Assembly (NCBI GenBank): GCA_025093985.1
Contig: JACAAK010000003.1
Location: 496,001 to 560,000 of the forward strand
Direction: 5' to 3'
Source of the DNA: Calvatia gigantea
Lineage: Eukaryota; Basidiomycota; Agaricomycetes; Agaricales; Lycoperdaceae
DNA length: 64,000 bases
How positions within the stretch are numbered: the stretch's first letter is position 1; each line of letters opens with the position of its first letter. Both the position numbers and the translations under genes were made by a program. This document shows, one piece after another, positions 1-11,859 of the stretch. The notes beneath the pieces are model-generated. The model did not search any database, was not told the DNA's origin, and saw nothing but the letters and a program-made list of their open reading frames with translations.

Positions 1-130
1 CAACATTCAGTGAAATTCAGGTTTAGTATCTTAATTGTTAACTTTCTTTTATTCTCGTCCAACTGACATACGTTTTTATGAGGGTCGGGAGATTGTCAAC
101 ATCTTCAGTGACATATCAGCATATCACAAG

Positions 131-1433
131 ATGCACGGTAGTGGCACTGTTGACCCGAACATTGATCCAGCCCTGCTTCAACCTCAGACTCAACCGCCAT
201 CCACCGTTCCCTCTGCTTCGTCCACCATCTCGGCTCTACATCCTCAGCCGTCTCCAGTTAATACTCAAACCGGTGCCACGGTAAGTCTATTGACGACTCT
301 GGCTTATCAGCGTGCTCAGACCTTAGCCTAGCCTGTCGTTCAACTTACATCTCAAGCCTCTGGTCCTACTATCATCGTCCAGCTAGCCATTCAAGCCCCT
401 CTTATTGTTGTTCAGCCGGCCATTCAAGTCCCCCCAACCATCACCCAGCCAGCCGTCGGGGCCTCTTCTGGTACCGTCACTCCAGCTGACCAAACATCCA
501 AGTCCCCCGTTATCAACATTGCCCAACCGTCCACTCAATCTACATTTCAAACTTCGTCCGCTATTACTCAACCAGTCGCTCAACCCCCCTGTACCATTGC
601 TCAGTCGATTGTTCAAGCCTCTACAACTGCTCAGCCAACCGTTCAGACCTCCCCAGTCATTATCCAGCTGACCACCCAAATCTCTCCAATCGTCGCTCAG
701 CCAATCGGCCTGATTCAAAGCACCGAAACACCACCGACCGCCCAGCCGAAGTCAGCTGCAGGCTCACATGAGTTTATATTCCCTGATGCAACAGCTGCAT
801 TGGCGGGGTTTGGTGCTTTCGCAGCTGGTTTGAAAGCCCAGGAGACCACAAAGTCAATGCTGGATGTCTTAAACAACGCGACCAAACCTGCCTTTGAACT
901 TGATGAAGAGGTAAACGTTCTATTGATCTAACAATACTTGTCTGATTTTGGGATCATCTTACATTCAGCTCAAACATCGACGGGAATATTGGGATCCTTC
1001 GGAGTGGTTTTCGAAGGCTCGGCAACGCAAACGGAAGACGTTTTCAGTATCCTCAACAAAAATCACACCAGAGTAGACGTTGTTCACTATCTCGTTCGTG
1101 GTTACTGACTTTTCCTGCATAAGAAATTTGTTCGCTCGTGATTGGTGTGCCCGACCAGAAAACAAGACTCGTACTCCCATCAATTTCGCAGATGACTATG
1201 ACAACCTTTCCTTAGAAACAAAAATCGTGAGACCTCATTCTCATACACGCCACCATCCTATCACTCAAGCTTATGCCCAGTCTTACTTCATTCGGGCTGA
1301 AATGGACCCAAACGCAGATGTGAGCCTCAAGTTATCAAGTTAGACTGCCCGTTACTGATGGTTACCACAGCACAGTTTCGTTGCGAAGGCATACCGGAAG
1401 AAGGGAAAAGGAAAAGCTCACAAGGGGGATTAA
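131..1433 (+). CDS. Pro/Gln/Thr-rich protein with basic C-terminus, five exons, function unknown
   Basis: I do not recognise the family. The model has exons 131-280, 332-910, 969-1072, 1124-1319 and 1371-1433 (1092 nt, about 363 aa). The introns are 51, 58, 51 and 51 bp with GT..AG ends, and the frame stays open across all of them. Residues from about 1 to 200 are low-complexity and rich in Gln, Pro, Thr, Ser and Ile (repeated Q-P/V-x units), like a disordered spacer. The middle part (FPDATAALAGFGAFAAG, then an EYWDPSEWF block) looks folded. The tail is strongly basic (AYRKKGKGKAHKGD), suggesting nucleic-acid or acidic-partner binding, which is inference. The start is uncertain: the ATG at 131 is the first in frame after a possible acceptor near 110, so the gene may begin further upstream. 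The splice model is seen in the sequence; any function would be a guess. Confidence 0.6.
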
Positions 1434-4326
1434 AACGTATGTTATTATTCATTCCCCTTGGTAATAGGTGCCGCTAACTACATTTATCTGTGGGTACACA
1501 GGAATACGGGTGCTCGCAGTCGTAGGGGACAGAGGTTGGGGATCGGAATGGTGGAACACAGTGTGGTGGGTGCGACAGTGGTCATGATGGCGGATCGTGT
1601 TGTAGGTGGAGTTGGGTTCTCGCCATAGGGGAGCAGAAGTGGAACAAAGGGGGTACCGGGGCGGGGTTTTACTGTCGGGGAGCAGGAGCGGAACAGGGAT
1701 ATCAGGGTGGGGTGCCTAGCGGTGTCTGCAGCTTGAAAAAATTGTTATAAATGTCCAATACCTGTAGTCACCTGGAATAACATGGAACGTCGAAGTGATG
1801 ACCAGCTCACTGAGGCTTAGTGCAGGCGACTCAGTTTCGTCACGGTGTGTCCTGCAGGAACCTGGAATGAGCTTTTCCCGGGCCCTCGAAAAAGCTCACC
1901 CCAGGTGACCCCGGCTTTATCCGTTTCTCACTGGGCCTGAGCAAGGCGAGGGCTTTGAAGCTCAATCAATCAGGGAAATGATTCACATCATTCCCACGGG
2001 ACGGTGCTTTGGCAGAGAGAATGGCAGTCATTCTCACCCGACAGAACCCTCCTCTTGCTTCGCAGAGTCGGGGACTTTAAGAACGTACATAATTCATAAG
2101 CGGCATACCGAGCACAACCCTGAAGGAATTGGTAGTCATTCCGAGGAATGAACCGAGTCTTATAGTACAAAGGCGCGTTTGGGATGAATTGGATAGTGTT
2201 CTCGAAGGGTGCCAATCGCGTATTTATATCGGCATAAGCCATGATTACGATGGCCGTCGGAGAAAAACAAGGGTGCAGAAGTTAGCGCCGGATGTACTTC
2301 AAGTATATATGGCGAAGCTACATAGGCTGGCAAATCTTTCAAAATCTGCCAGTGGCTGTGTGACCTTGAATCTGTCCCTAACTTGATGAAATAAGTATCA
2401 TTGACGTTGACTGACGTCTTGCACCATTGGAGATTGCCATTCGGCCCGCGATTCTGCCGTCTTGCGCATTCCGTCATCGGCTCTCACTTTCGACGAATTA
2501 ATAGATCGCTCAACAATCGGGGGCGCTTATCATTATCGCGATGTTGCCCCAGTGCCTTTTTCTTTCTTGCATGTGGGGAGCTGGATACCTGTCGTACTGA
2601 AACGGGTGCTGGGCTGGAGAAACAAGTTTCCATTGCGATCGTTGATTCGGAGAGCGTGCTAAGTAACGTCTTTGATCATCGGGCGTCACCACAAAGGGTG
2701 TTTCCTCCACGACGCACGGTGCGGCTCTCGAAGGACTCCATAATAAGCACGTATTTACTGTATACCAGGATCGGCCATGGTCATAGCCATCGGAGGCCCA
2801 GCAAGTCAGAAGAAAATGAGGGCACGACCTTGCGAAAATAATCGCACCGGATGGACCAGGACTGCCGGTGCGCAAGTTCGCTCTGAACCACAGATAATTG
2901 CGCTCGTTTGCTGGTACTCATCATGGCTCACTATGCTGACGAAAACTTCCGTGGTATGATGAAGAGATTCGCGGCTACTAAAACGGCGGTATCGAATTTC
3001 GAAATGTATTTTGACGCGAGGGCAGCTCGTGTGTGCGATAACTGTGAGTCCGTGGGTGTGAGTAGCTCCCCACCTCCTGAACGACCAATCCAGGGGAGTT
3101 GATATTCTAAGAACTGCGAAATAAATCGGACATCGTTCTTGAACAATAATTGGATAACATACGAATCATGAACTCCTTGAGAACCCGGACGCTAATGGTT
3201 GTAGGTCGAGAGAGCATAGTGGAGTAGGCCTGCGCGTGGGCGCGTCTAGACAAGCGTGAGGAGACCATTTGCAGGGGGTAAAGAGCGGCATAGCGTGGGC
3301 GAGGGATGGGTGAATGTCATGGACGCGTCCTAGGGGCCTAATGGCGCGTGGTGTGTGGAAGGGTGTGGCACATGGAGTAGCAGTGGGTGGGGCCGTGAAG
3401 GGCCACAGTGGTCGGGGCTGACGATGGCATCAGTAAAGGCATTGAGGGATGAGTGGACGTCAACGGGTGAGAGATGACGTAGGATAGGTGCCGTAGGTAC
3501 GTCTGTATGGCATGGATGGGCCAGAAACGGGTCGTAAAATTGTATGGCAGTGGAGACGACGGATGCGGACAGACGGTTCCATTGCGTGCGCTGTAGCGAT
3601 GAGAGCCGGCCTGTGGGTGGCACTATTGGTTCGTCAGCGAGGAGCAGGAAGAACGGGGGGCGAGGACAAACCTCGTTACCGTAAAAGGAGAGGGACGCCG
3701 AAGTAGTGGGGCGTGCAGGATCCTCACTGTACAGGTGATGTAAGCCTATCGTCATCAGATCTTCATAATGCCGAGGTCGCGATTGTCACCGATAATGATA
3801 AAATCCGAAAGGAAGAATAAACGAGGGCAGCGAGCCATCAATGATTAATGAGTAATGATCGATGAGGCCTTGAGGCGAATGGTGAGATGTTCTAGGAAGA
3901 TTTTCCACGGCCGGGTGATGGTGGCGGTAAAAGAAGCGTTGCGTCAACACGTTGCGGAGACCCAGTCGAATCTACTGTATTCGACCAATCCTTCGATACT
4001 GGACTCATCTTTTGATGAAGCGAATATCCACCCGAACCTTCCTGGTTCTTGGGGAACGCCGGGCATCGAGGTACCCGTCACAATGCAAGTACCTTCGCTG
4101 GAATGGAATGTCAAATCAGAAAATCTGAGGTTCAATAATACTGAACAGGGATGAGGCCGTGGCAAATGTAAAGTCATCAAGCATGCCACAAGCCCCGTAC
4201 GACGACGGTTTTCAAGGCTTCTGGCGTTGACTCAGCATTCAGCGATCCATTTTATGCTATAAATTGGAAACTGGATTTTACTGGCAACTTCAATCCCCTC
4301 GTACACACTTACCCTCTCTACAAACG
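1434..4326. other. Intergenic region without a convincing gene
   Basis: This 2.9-kb stretch has several open frames on both strands, but none combines plausible splicing with a recognisable protein. A G-rich patch lies at about 1500-1735. A possible short ORF at 2923-3102 (59 aa, starting MAHYADENFRGM) is the best coding candidate but has no known relative. The stretch from about 3945 is the promoter side of the gene at 4327 and is duplicated near 6045. TATA-like sequence stands shortly before the ATG at 4327. Confidence 0.5.
1983..2074 (+). repeat. Dispersed repeat also found in the palindrome spacer
   Basis: This segment matches the palindrome spacer at about 16950-17037 in the same orientation. 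The last 34 bases (2041-2074 versus 17004-17037) are identical and contain CTTGCTTCGCAGAGTCGGGG. The preceding 55 bp match imperfectly. It does not fold as a tRNA. Its identity is unknown; it may be a fragment of a short interspersed or MITE-like element. Confidence 0.7.
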
Positions 4327-5357
4327 ATGTCTGGGTCTAAGACCAAGTCAATCTTTATCCGCGCCCAGGACTTGGGTGTATCGGCAACTCTCACTCTAGC
4401 CTTTACGAATGGCGACAATCGACAGGACTGGGCGTAAGTGGTATCCCTCTTGTGTCGGAAGTCCTATGTAATTTCTATCCAGAGACGCCCGCTTTAACGC
4501 AACAGGTAGGTCGCCTACGTACATGTACTAGCCGCGTACCGACCACCAATAACATTGCGATAGGGTATTATTGGCTTGAAGGCGATTTTAAACCAGGGTA
4601 AGAACGCTTTCGTCTACTTGACTGGAAACGGTGTTCAACTTCAGGCGTCCTTCTAGCTCCCCTGCATTCACCAAATCCTTGCCCGGCTCGCACAGCCCAG
4701 ATTCAGGTTTGACCTATGTCCCCATCGATGTAAGTAAGGTCCTCCTCCATCTGTCCCTTATATTTATGGTTCGATGCCAGTTCCGCCACAAAACAACCCT
4801 CACGAGGGAATTTGGAACTGGAGCTCTTCCTACATTTGTATTCTCCGTGGGTATAACTTACACACTGAGGATTTTGTTGCTGCTAAAATTCCCACACAGA
4901 TCCCAGAACCTGACGAGGATTTGGAAGCAGATGAATTCGAAGTGATCAATGGCACTCAAATATCCAGTGGTGTTGAGGTTGGAATTGGTATGTGGGGGGC
5001 ATCCTATTATACATTTTCTCAACGTGGAACCGAACGCAGCCTCGTTTTCTGGCCCTGTAACTCGCCCTCCTTCCATCCTCTCAAAAGAAACAGTAATGTA
5101 AAGCAGATCTTTTCGATTTTTTGGTTCTCAATTAATATCCGGGTCCGATTTATAGAAGCTCTTTCAAGGCCACGCTCAATCCAACCATCGCGTTATTCGT
5201 TGAGGATGTTAAGCCGCCGACCAAGGACTCGAAGTCCAATGCAGCTACACCTGTTTGGTCGTCGCCTGCTTCTGAGCTTGCGGAAGCTAGTTACTATGTA
5301 CTCACATATGCCAGCGGCCAATTTACCCTTAACCGTGATGATACTAAAGCCAAGTAG
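4327..5357 (+). CDS. Unknown fungal protein, 239 aa, seven exons (tandem-duplicated family)
   Basis: Not recognised. The exon model is 4327-4433, 4483-4505, 4564-4597, 4645-4733, 4781-4987, 5040-5097 and 5156-5357; it totals 720 nt and is in frame throughout, with six introns of 47-58 bp. The N-terminus (SIFIRAQDLGVSATLTLAF) and later alternating hydrophobic strands (YYWLEGDF, EGIWNWSSSYICIL, TLNPTIALFVEDV, ASYYVLTYASGQFTL) suggest a beta-rich fold. There is no signal peptide or membrane segment, so a cytosolic small beta-sandwich protein is likely (inference). An acidic linker (PEPDEDLEADEFE) lies mid-protein. A truncated paralogue follows at 6331 and the upstream region is duplicated too, so the locus arose by tandem duplication. 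Confidence 0.65.
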
Positions 5358-6330
5358 CATATGTCGTCGATCCTTGATAATGGTAGGTGCGGCATGGTTT
5401 GGGATTGTAAGATGTACATAACTACATATGTACTATATCGATTTTTTCTTCTTTTGTGATCGCCCATGTAACTTGTTAGGTTGTTAGTATCGTCGTGTTG
5501 GGATTAAGTTTATGGTTCCGATTTTCATGGGCTCTGCGGTCAGCCAGGCAGGCAATTAGCTTGATCATTGTAACAAGCTCTACGTAGGCGCTCGCCACTT
5601 TACGCTTACTATCGCCGTGATCAACGTCCCGCGGGCAGAGATTAATTAGTACCGCAGAGTATCAAAGAGTTTACTAGGATGTCCAGACGTTGAGAAGGAG
5701 GCATGATCGCACAAATCAACCGGCAAGACTTAAACGAGGAAGTCAAGTGACACTAACAAAGGAGATCCTTACATAAAATAAAAGAAGCCCAAACCGATAA
5801 TCAACCGGTTCCTAGGCTCTGCTTCTAATCATCCAAATCGCTTCGGATATATTGGATCGACCCTCGAATACTGGCCACATAGAATCAAGGTCAGCCCAAA
5901 CCTTCTTGGTTCTCGGAGATCCCCGTCAAAATTCTGTTCATTCCCATGAAGTCAAGAAGCCATCGCCGACTCCGATATTCAAGGTCTGTGTTTCCAATTG
6001 TCAACCGTTACGTGTTCAACCCCATCTGCACGTTGCCCAGGCCTAGTCGAATCTATTCGAGTGACCCTTCGATACTGGACATCTTCTGATGTAACTTAAA
6101 GCAGGTCAACCCAAACCTTCCTGAATTTTGGGGGGCATCGAGGCACGCCGCACTACCCATTCCCGTCACAATCTAAGTACCTGCACTTACGCCGAATCGA
6201 GTGCCAAATTCTGAGGTTCAGGAAGGACATGGGACCGTGGTAGATGTGATATCGCCGACAGGATTCTGCCTTCGAATTCAAGTGAAAACCCCTTTTAAGC
6301 AAGTACCTCTCCTACCTTCTGCACCTAGTA

Positions 6331-6915
6331 ATGGCTCAAAAATCGATCTTCATCCGATCCCATAACCTGGGTGTATCTGCAAGTCTGACTCTAGCCTCTA
6401 CAAATATTGACGACCGGCATGACTGGGCGTGAGTGGCGTCCCTCTCGTCTCGGAAGCCCTATGTGATTAATCCTACCCAGAGACGCTCGTTTTGGTTCAA
6501 AAGGTAAGCCGTCGACATACATGTACTAAGCACGTACTGGCCACCAATAACATCGCGACAGGGTATTACTGGTTCGAAGGCCGGTTAAAACCAATAACGG
6601 CCCTCACGAGGGAGTATGAAAGTCGGGGTCTTCCGGTTTCAGAAACCGCAGGGTATAGTAGATCCTTTCAATTGTCTATTTCCCAACTGATACTCGAGTC
6701 TTCATAGGAATACTTACCCAGCTAAGGTCAATCCGACCATCGCGTTATTCATTGAGGATATCAAGGAGTCTAAAGACTTGAAGCCCTTCCACGATCCAAC
6801 TATACCCGTCTGGACGTTTCCCTTTCGTTCCCTCGAGCTCGCTAGTTACTGGGTGCTTACATACGCCAATCATCAATTCATCTTGCAGCACGATACTACT
6901 GAAGCCGCTCAATAA
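6331..6915 (+). pseudogene. Truncated tandem paralogue of the gene at 4327
   Basis: The first three exons match the gene at 4327: MAQKSIFIRSHNLGVSASL corresponds to its N-terminus, with the same intron positions (6429-6480, 6504-6561). After YYWFEGRLKP the copy jumps directly to sequence equivalent to the exon at 4781 and loses the fourth exon and intron. The middle is scrambled, and the copy resumes with the last exon (NPTIALFIEDIKES, then ASYWVLTYANHQF) to a TAA at 6913-6915. No splice model restores the full frame. A short protein from the 5' part cannot be excluded. Homology begins upstream (about 6045 against about 3960), so promoter and gene were duplicated together. Confidence 0.7.
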
Positions 6916-7444
6916 ATGACGGTATGGTTTGGGATTATGAGACGTAGCTACGTACTAGGTATACATATGTTTTTTTTTCGCTCTTATGAAACGTCTATCG
7001 TCTATTAATACCTCCGAGTTGTCGAACAACTCCTGGTTTCGATTTTCTCGCAGACAACGTTCTGTGTCGCCAGTACCAAGCAACGAGTTCAATTTGTTAT
7101 CGTAGCGGGCTCTACTACATTGGCATTCACCGGTGTTGTATCCTTAATTTTATTCAGATTATCCTAGCCCAAGTTCTTACTAAGACGTCCGGGATCGATA
7201 TCTAGAAGAAAGCATTCATACCAGATGATGCCATTGAACTGGACTCGACGCATCGCCTTCTCATTTTGGCACGTCTCTTTTTTATTTTTTTTTATACCAC
7301 TTCTCTCATCGGTATGCCTCGTCGTTCACACTCAAACTAACACCCTTTGAAGAATGGTGATGCACTTGACAGGACCCAGAGAGTTTTCTGGTTCCAAGTT
7401 CTATACTATGCACACTACATATACGAGAATTTCTACCCACTAAC

Positions 7445-8081
7445 TTAAGGAGAAGTAGAGATAGAGGTAATGTCAATCTCATTGGCCGCGACGGGCCTGT
7501 TTCCACCACGATGGAATGTAAAATACAGCCTGCCCCCCGTCTCATGCGCATATGCCTCGCATCTGATATGGTTATCACCCACTGACACCGCTCCACCCAC
7601 GGCGATCCACCAGTTATTTGTCACGAACGCCTGGCCCTGTCCGAGGCCGCACTTTGCAATGCGATAAGTCGTCCTGACCCCATCCACAGTCACAACAAAA
7701 TCGAGCGGCCCAACGAAGGCGAAGTTAAGGTCGTTAGGGTAGTTACCAAAAGTACTTTCGTTCGCCTCGAAGTTATTTCTCCAAAAGGATGCGACTGAGG
7801 AGCTCTTCTTGCGACCGACCCGGAAGATGAAGGGGCCCCCGCCGGTTCCAGTCCAAGTACGGGTTTGGCCTTTGGCTATCTCGCGATCTGGATCTTCTCC
7901 ACTGGTGATGGAAAAATCGTCGATAGTGTACGTAGAGGAGGAAATCGAGAATGCGCCACTTTTGACGACAAATAAGACTTCATTGTTATGATACTTCTGG
8001 TCGGGCGACGCTAGAGTAAAAAAAATGAGCAAGCGTTTACTGGGATATAAAAACGATCAACTTACGCTCCTCGCTAACCAT
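7445..8081 (-). CDS. Unknown 193-aa beta-rich protein, two exons
   Basis: Not recognised. The ATG at 8079-8081 starts a 16-nt first exon (8066-8081). A 55-bp intron (8011-8065, donor GTAAG, acceptor CTCTAG) joins it in frame to exon 2 (7445-8010), giving 193 aa. Without the tiny exon the reading frame would start in intron sequence, which is why this start was chosen. The protein is rich in Gly, Thr, aromatic residues and alternating hydrophobics (GQTRTWTGTGGGPFIFRVGR, LNFAFVGPLDFVVTVDGV, NNWWIAVGGAVSVGDN, GGRLYFTFHRGG). This suggests an all-beta lectin- or jelly-roll-like domain. There is no signal peptide. It lies next to two other beta-rich genes, perhaps a cluster of small cytosolic defence or lectin-like proteins (inference only). 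Confidence 0.6.
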
Positions 8082-9507
8082 GTTATTTTGAAGTTTGTTT
8101 CCGTTATCCCGGCTCATCTTGAATGCAAGAAAAAAAGAGAAATCTTGGATTCTTATAATGGCAGAAACGCATCACACAGTGATGTCATAATCATTCCGAT
8201 ATTGGAACCGGATCTACAACCGTCACTGACTGGCCGAAAAACGGCCATTCCGAGTGCGGTATGCGAATACAGCCCCAGAAGCAGAAGGCATAAGTAGTGA
8301 CTTCCCGTAAGGATCAGAAAATTCTAGAATCCCAACCAACTCCGCTCATTTCTAGATTGGACTGTACCACGCCGTATGCTGTAGATTGTTTGGATCAGCT
8401 TAGCTGATTTTAAATCAATAATATAGATGTACTTGCCTATGCACTACTTTCAATGCTTATACATTCCTTAGCAATCAATTTGAACAGGAGGGCGACTTGA
8501 AGTGAGATAGTGATCACAAACTGTCTGATAAAGAAAGCGGAACACCGAATGGACTTCATCTAATCCAGATTCACCGCTGGCAGGAGACAATTGATGATAT
8601 CGGCGCCAATTTTTTTGGTTATGTTCGAGAGATGGAGAATGAAGGGGCCTAATGGTAAAATTTTGTCTTAGCCGGGACTAACGTACACTTCTCTGTATTG
8701 AATAAGTACGTACTTACTGTAATTCTGAGTCACCTGAAGAAACCCCCATTTGGTCAAAGGCATTCATTCTAAGTCATGAGAAATAAATCCAATCTGCGTT
8801 AGTTCGGTAGTTCGAACTTCGAATGATACAGAGACTGGGGCACAGCCAAGAGATCCGAAATAGATTCATGTAAAAGGGAAAATGAAATCATACAGGTGAA
8901 GAAACGAACTGATTCAAACACAAGTGAAAGTACTTACGGTAGGTACATTCCGCAGTCCGGCTGGTGCATTTGGTGAGTTGGCACCTTGAGGGATCTGCAT
9001 CAAAATAAGTAGACAAGATGGCAGAGGCAAGCAGGCATGGAGGGAGTTGTAGATTGTACGGTCGAGATCGCGGAACCGCATGACATATAGTAACTACGAG
9101 GATGTGGCCACTGGGGATAGAACAACCCTGTTGCATTGGTTGTTGATCTTGACACAGGGAAAGATAGTCACATTATAAGCCTCCGTAGAGTGTGACAAGC
9201 CGCTCGCACTATTCCTTGGCTTTCTCCCTGCGGCATATCAATAACTCACAGGAAGACATTCTCTCACATCCAGAAGAAGAACACTTACACTGACAAAAGA
9301 ACAAACAATTATATTACGCTGAGCGCGAAGGCTGTGTGTGTTACGATGTTCCGCAGTTTTTTGCCCCCTTATTCAATAAATCAAACTGCGAACTTGAAGA
9401 TAGAAACATGAGGGACTCCGTCTTTTGCATCCCAAGCCCACATTATTTCCTTCAGCGAGTTGTAAACAAATCAGAAAAGTAAAGTATCGTCTCTTGATTA
9501 GTTCAAA
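8082..9507. other. Intergenic region, no gene seen
   Basis: Short open frames here (for example 8025-8297 plus and 8888-9136 minus) have no recognisable motif and no supporting introns. The sequence is moderately AT-rich. It probably holds the promoter of the minus-strand gene at 8081 and the 3' flank of the minus-strand gene ending at 9508. Confidence 0.5.
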
Positions 9508-10222
9508 TTAAACACCCAAAGCTTTGAGGAATACCCATTAGCATTGTAGAATCAGACAGGAATGGAGATCATTTATACCTCGAATAAATTCAAAATCAAA
9601 GCCGGAATTTTTTAGTCCTTCTTTAGCATATATTCGTGCCAGTTGTTTTGGATCATCGTACATGACCTCGACATTGTCAATACCTGGGAACTTCAGCTGT
9701 ACCCTACGAGGATAATCAGGAATCAGTACGCCATTTCAAGGCAAGAAACGAAAGTACCCGTAGTGGCGAATTTGCAACCCTGAATTAGACTCAGGGCGTG
9801 ACCTTGGATGTTCAAGGGCGGCGCGGTAAATTCTCCAATAGTTCCTGCGGGGATCGACTCCGCCAGACATAACCTGCCAGTCCGGCGCATCCGGGCCGCA
9901 CCAAAGAGGGCGATTTGTCTGGACATTCGTAATAAGCCAGCCTTGCGAGCTCTCTGACCACGCTAGAGCCCACTATGAGGGAAGGAGTTAAGAGAATTTG
10001 GTTGTAGCCCTTGATATAGCTTTGGTACTTGCCTCCTGTGATTTCATCGATCTGTCGTTCTCGTACAGGACGACTATGGAACAGAAATTCATGAGGCAAT
10101 TCGAACCGTAAGGTGACTACAATACCTGGTGACTGCCCTGCTTCCATGAGATCAAGGGCGAGCTCGTAGCGTCCCATTCCCGCATAGATACGATATATGC
10201 CAGGATCAAGAGTTTTGGACAT
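9508..10222 (-). CDS. Beta-trefoil (ricin B-like) small protein, five exons
   Basis: The exons, read on the minus strand, are 10126-10222, 10033-10073, 9758-9972, 9579-9703 and 9508-9521: 492 nt, 163 aa, in frame. The introns are 52, 60, 54 and 57 bp. The second has a GC donor (GAG|GCAAGT), the usual form of GC-AG introns. The start DPGIYRIYAG and the repeated W/G-rich pattern (WALAWSESSQGWLITN, DWQVMSG, NYWRIYRA) resemble ricin-B-type or mycocypin-like beta-trefoil proteins of mushrooms, which bind sugars or inhibit proteases. The C-terminal third (VEVMYDDPKQLARIYAKEGL) is unlike a trefoil repeat and may be a separate extension. There is no signal peptide, so it is probably cytosolic. The fold call is a resemblance, not a demonstrated match. 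Confidence 0.55.
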
Positions 10223-10499
10223 TCAAAGATCAACTTGAGGGAGGCAAGAATGTGGGGATGTCCAAAGATCAAACCCAGTGAAAGGTTGATCGTACATCAC
10301 CTGACACTTTCGGGGATTATCTGAGTTAATCAAACCCGAATCAACGTTTTTGATCATTTTCGCGTCTTCGTTGAATCTCTGAGCACAGCATTTGTACTTT
10401 TCAACACAATCGCTATATCCCCGGGCCCCTCGGATACCCGGGCGAGTTTCTTATATCTGGCAAGCCACTGCTGTGGCCGAGTTCCGCACCTGTGTACCA

Positions 10500-10514
10500 C
10501 CCCCCCCCCCCCCC
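10500..10514 (+). repeat. Poly-C tract (15 C)
   Basis: An uninterrupted run of C lies 17 bp upstream of the ATG at 10532. It is a likely site of length error or length variation. Confidence 0.9.
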
Positions 10515-10531
10515 AAGTCTGCACTTGAACC

Positions 10532-11065
10532 ATGCTGCGAGATCCAAAGAAGAAAGATGGGAAATACTGGTGTGAATGTCGACGCTGTGGTGGAGCCTGG
10601 AAAAGCGAGTCAACTTATCGGCGACATCAACGTGAGAGGAAAGAGGGGCAACATCAGGAGATGGTGTTTGTCAACAAGTCTGGGAAACCTCGAGCCCCGA
10701 AAAAAACCGATAAAGTGGGGGATACTGTGGTGGGGATACTTTTATTTTTGTTACACCAGTCCTCACCTGGCCAATTGCAGGACATGCAAATTCCTGGCCC
10801 ATCGTCCTCTCATGAGCCTACAAGCAATGTTCCACCATTGCTCCCACCTTTCGAGCCCGAAACTGACGCTCCATTGCTCCCACCTTTCGAGCCCGAGAAT
10901 GACGTTCCATTACTCCCACCTTTCGAGCCCAAGAACGATGTTCCGTTGCTCCCGCCTTTCGAGCCCGAGAACAATGTTCTGTTGCTCCCACCTTTTGAGC
11001 CCGGGAACGATGTTCCGTTGCTCCCACCTGGGTTTGCTGATTTACTGCCACCTACTGGAGAATAA
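10532..11065 (+). pseudogene. N-terminal fragment of a CACTA-like transposase with minisatellite
   Basis: The open frame begins with a C-x-C-x2-C ... H motif (YWCECRRCGGAW, then TYRRH) and a basic RERKEG segment. This start is typical of transposase-related proteins of the tnp2/CACTA type in mushrooms, as I remember the family. A likely intron ends at a TTGCAG around 10776. The frame then runs through a 12-aa repeat (LLPPFEPENDVP variants, 36 bp, about 5.5 copies, about 10837-11035) and stops at 11065. The catalytic part is absent. The piece continues into the next feature and ends at the palindrome, so it is a remnant. Confidence 0.45.
10837..11035 (+). repeat. 36-bp minisatellite (about 5.5 units)
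   Basis: Each unit encodes LLPPFEPENDVP or a close variant. Unit-to-unit differences are mostly transitions. Confidence 0.85.
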
Positions 11066-11083
11066 ATTCAGGATGCCCAGTAT

Positions 11084-11467
11084 ATGCTTCCGTTCGATCC
11101 CAACAACAACTCCGAAAGTGCCACACCACTGGGTGAACGCCAGGAAGGGCAAGGCAATACAGGTGATGGAGCTGTTGACTTCGACTACAATCTTCGTCAG
11201 CTTGAGCAAGAACTTGAAGAGGTTGTTATTCATCGAAAGGACCTTCAGCTTGCCATGGACTTTATCCAACTCATCCTGGAAGCCACTCTCGACAGCTCGT
11301 TTCTCAGTATCAAAGCCATCGAATGGCTCAGGAATCCCCTCAGCTCTACCCCCGGCCGAAGCGTAAAGAATGATGCAGAAGCAGAATTCACTGGGGCAGT
11401 GATCCCCTTCCGAATAGGTCCCCTCAATCATGAACCATCAATGTCACTCAGAATACACAGCCCATAA
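11084..11467 (+). pseudogene. Downstream part of the transposase-like fragment
   Basis: The open frame of 127 aa starts MLPFDPNNNSESATPLGERQ and contains an acidic, heptad-like helical stretch (FDYNLRQLEQELEEVVIHRK), probably a coiled coil. It follows the zinc-motif fragment directly and probably belongs to the same element. From about 11340 the sequence is also present, inverted and diverged, at about 22530-22620. That is where palindrome homology fades. No catalytic motif is seen. Confidence 0.35.
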
Positions 11468-11859
11468 TCAATTGCATACAAGGGGTCTGAACCGAAACCG
11501 GCCATTAAGGCCTCCACGACGGGGATTGCTACTCACGCTCAAGGACCCCAGATCAACACTGCTGATGACCATGCAGCTTGTCATCTTCAAGATGACCATT
11601 CCCCATCCTCCTGGTCTTGTTAAAAGTGATTGACGGTCTTTGTGATCCCCTCGCCCGCCCGTCACCATTATACTGTTCTCCGTCACCATGATATAATCAT
11701 TCTTGTTCTAGACAACGAAGGATTCCTGTTCTCCCGACCTACGCACAAAATTGCTTTGGAAATCCATTGTGTCCAGTATTATATAGATGTTGTTGCACCG
11801 CTAATCGTTGACTTTCGACCGATGAAGGTACCAAACATCACCTACACGAAGCTAACCAG

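Noticed and set aside
2401..2841. 146-aa plus-strand ORF and 121-aa antisense ORF
   Set aside because: Both strands are open over the same stretch, with no recognisable domain and no splice structure; likely spurious.
3330..3755. 141-aa minus-strand ORF rich in Pro and His
   Set aside because: Low-complexity composition from a G-rich plus strand; no family resemblance.
10392..11366. 324-aa ORF overlapping the transposase fragment
   Set aside because: It runs through the poly-C tract and reads the 36-bp repeat in the wrong frame (Cys/His/Ser-rich); the zinc-motif frame is more plausible.
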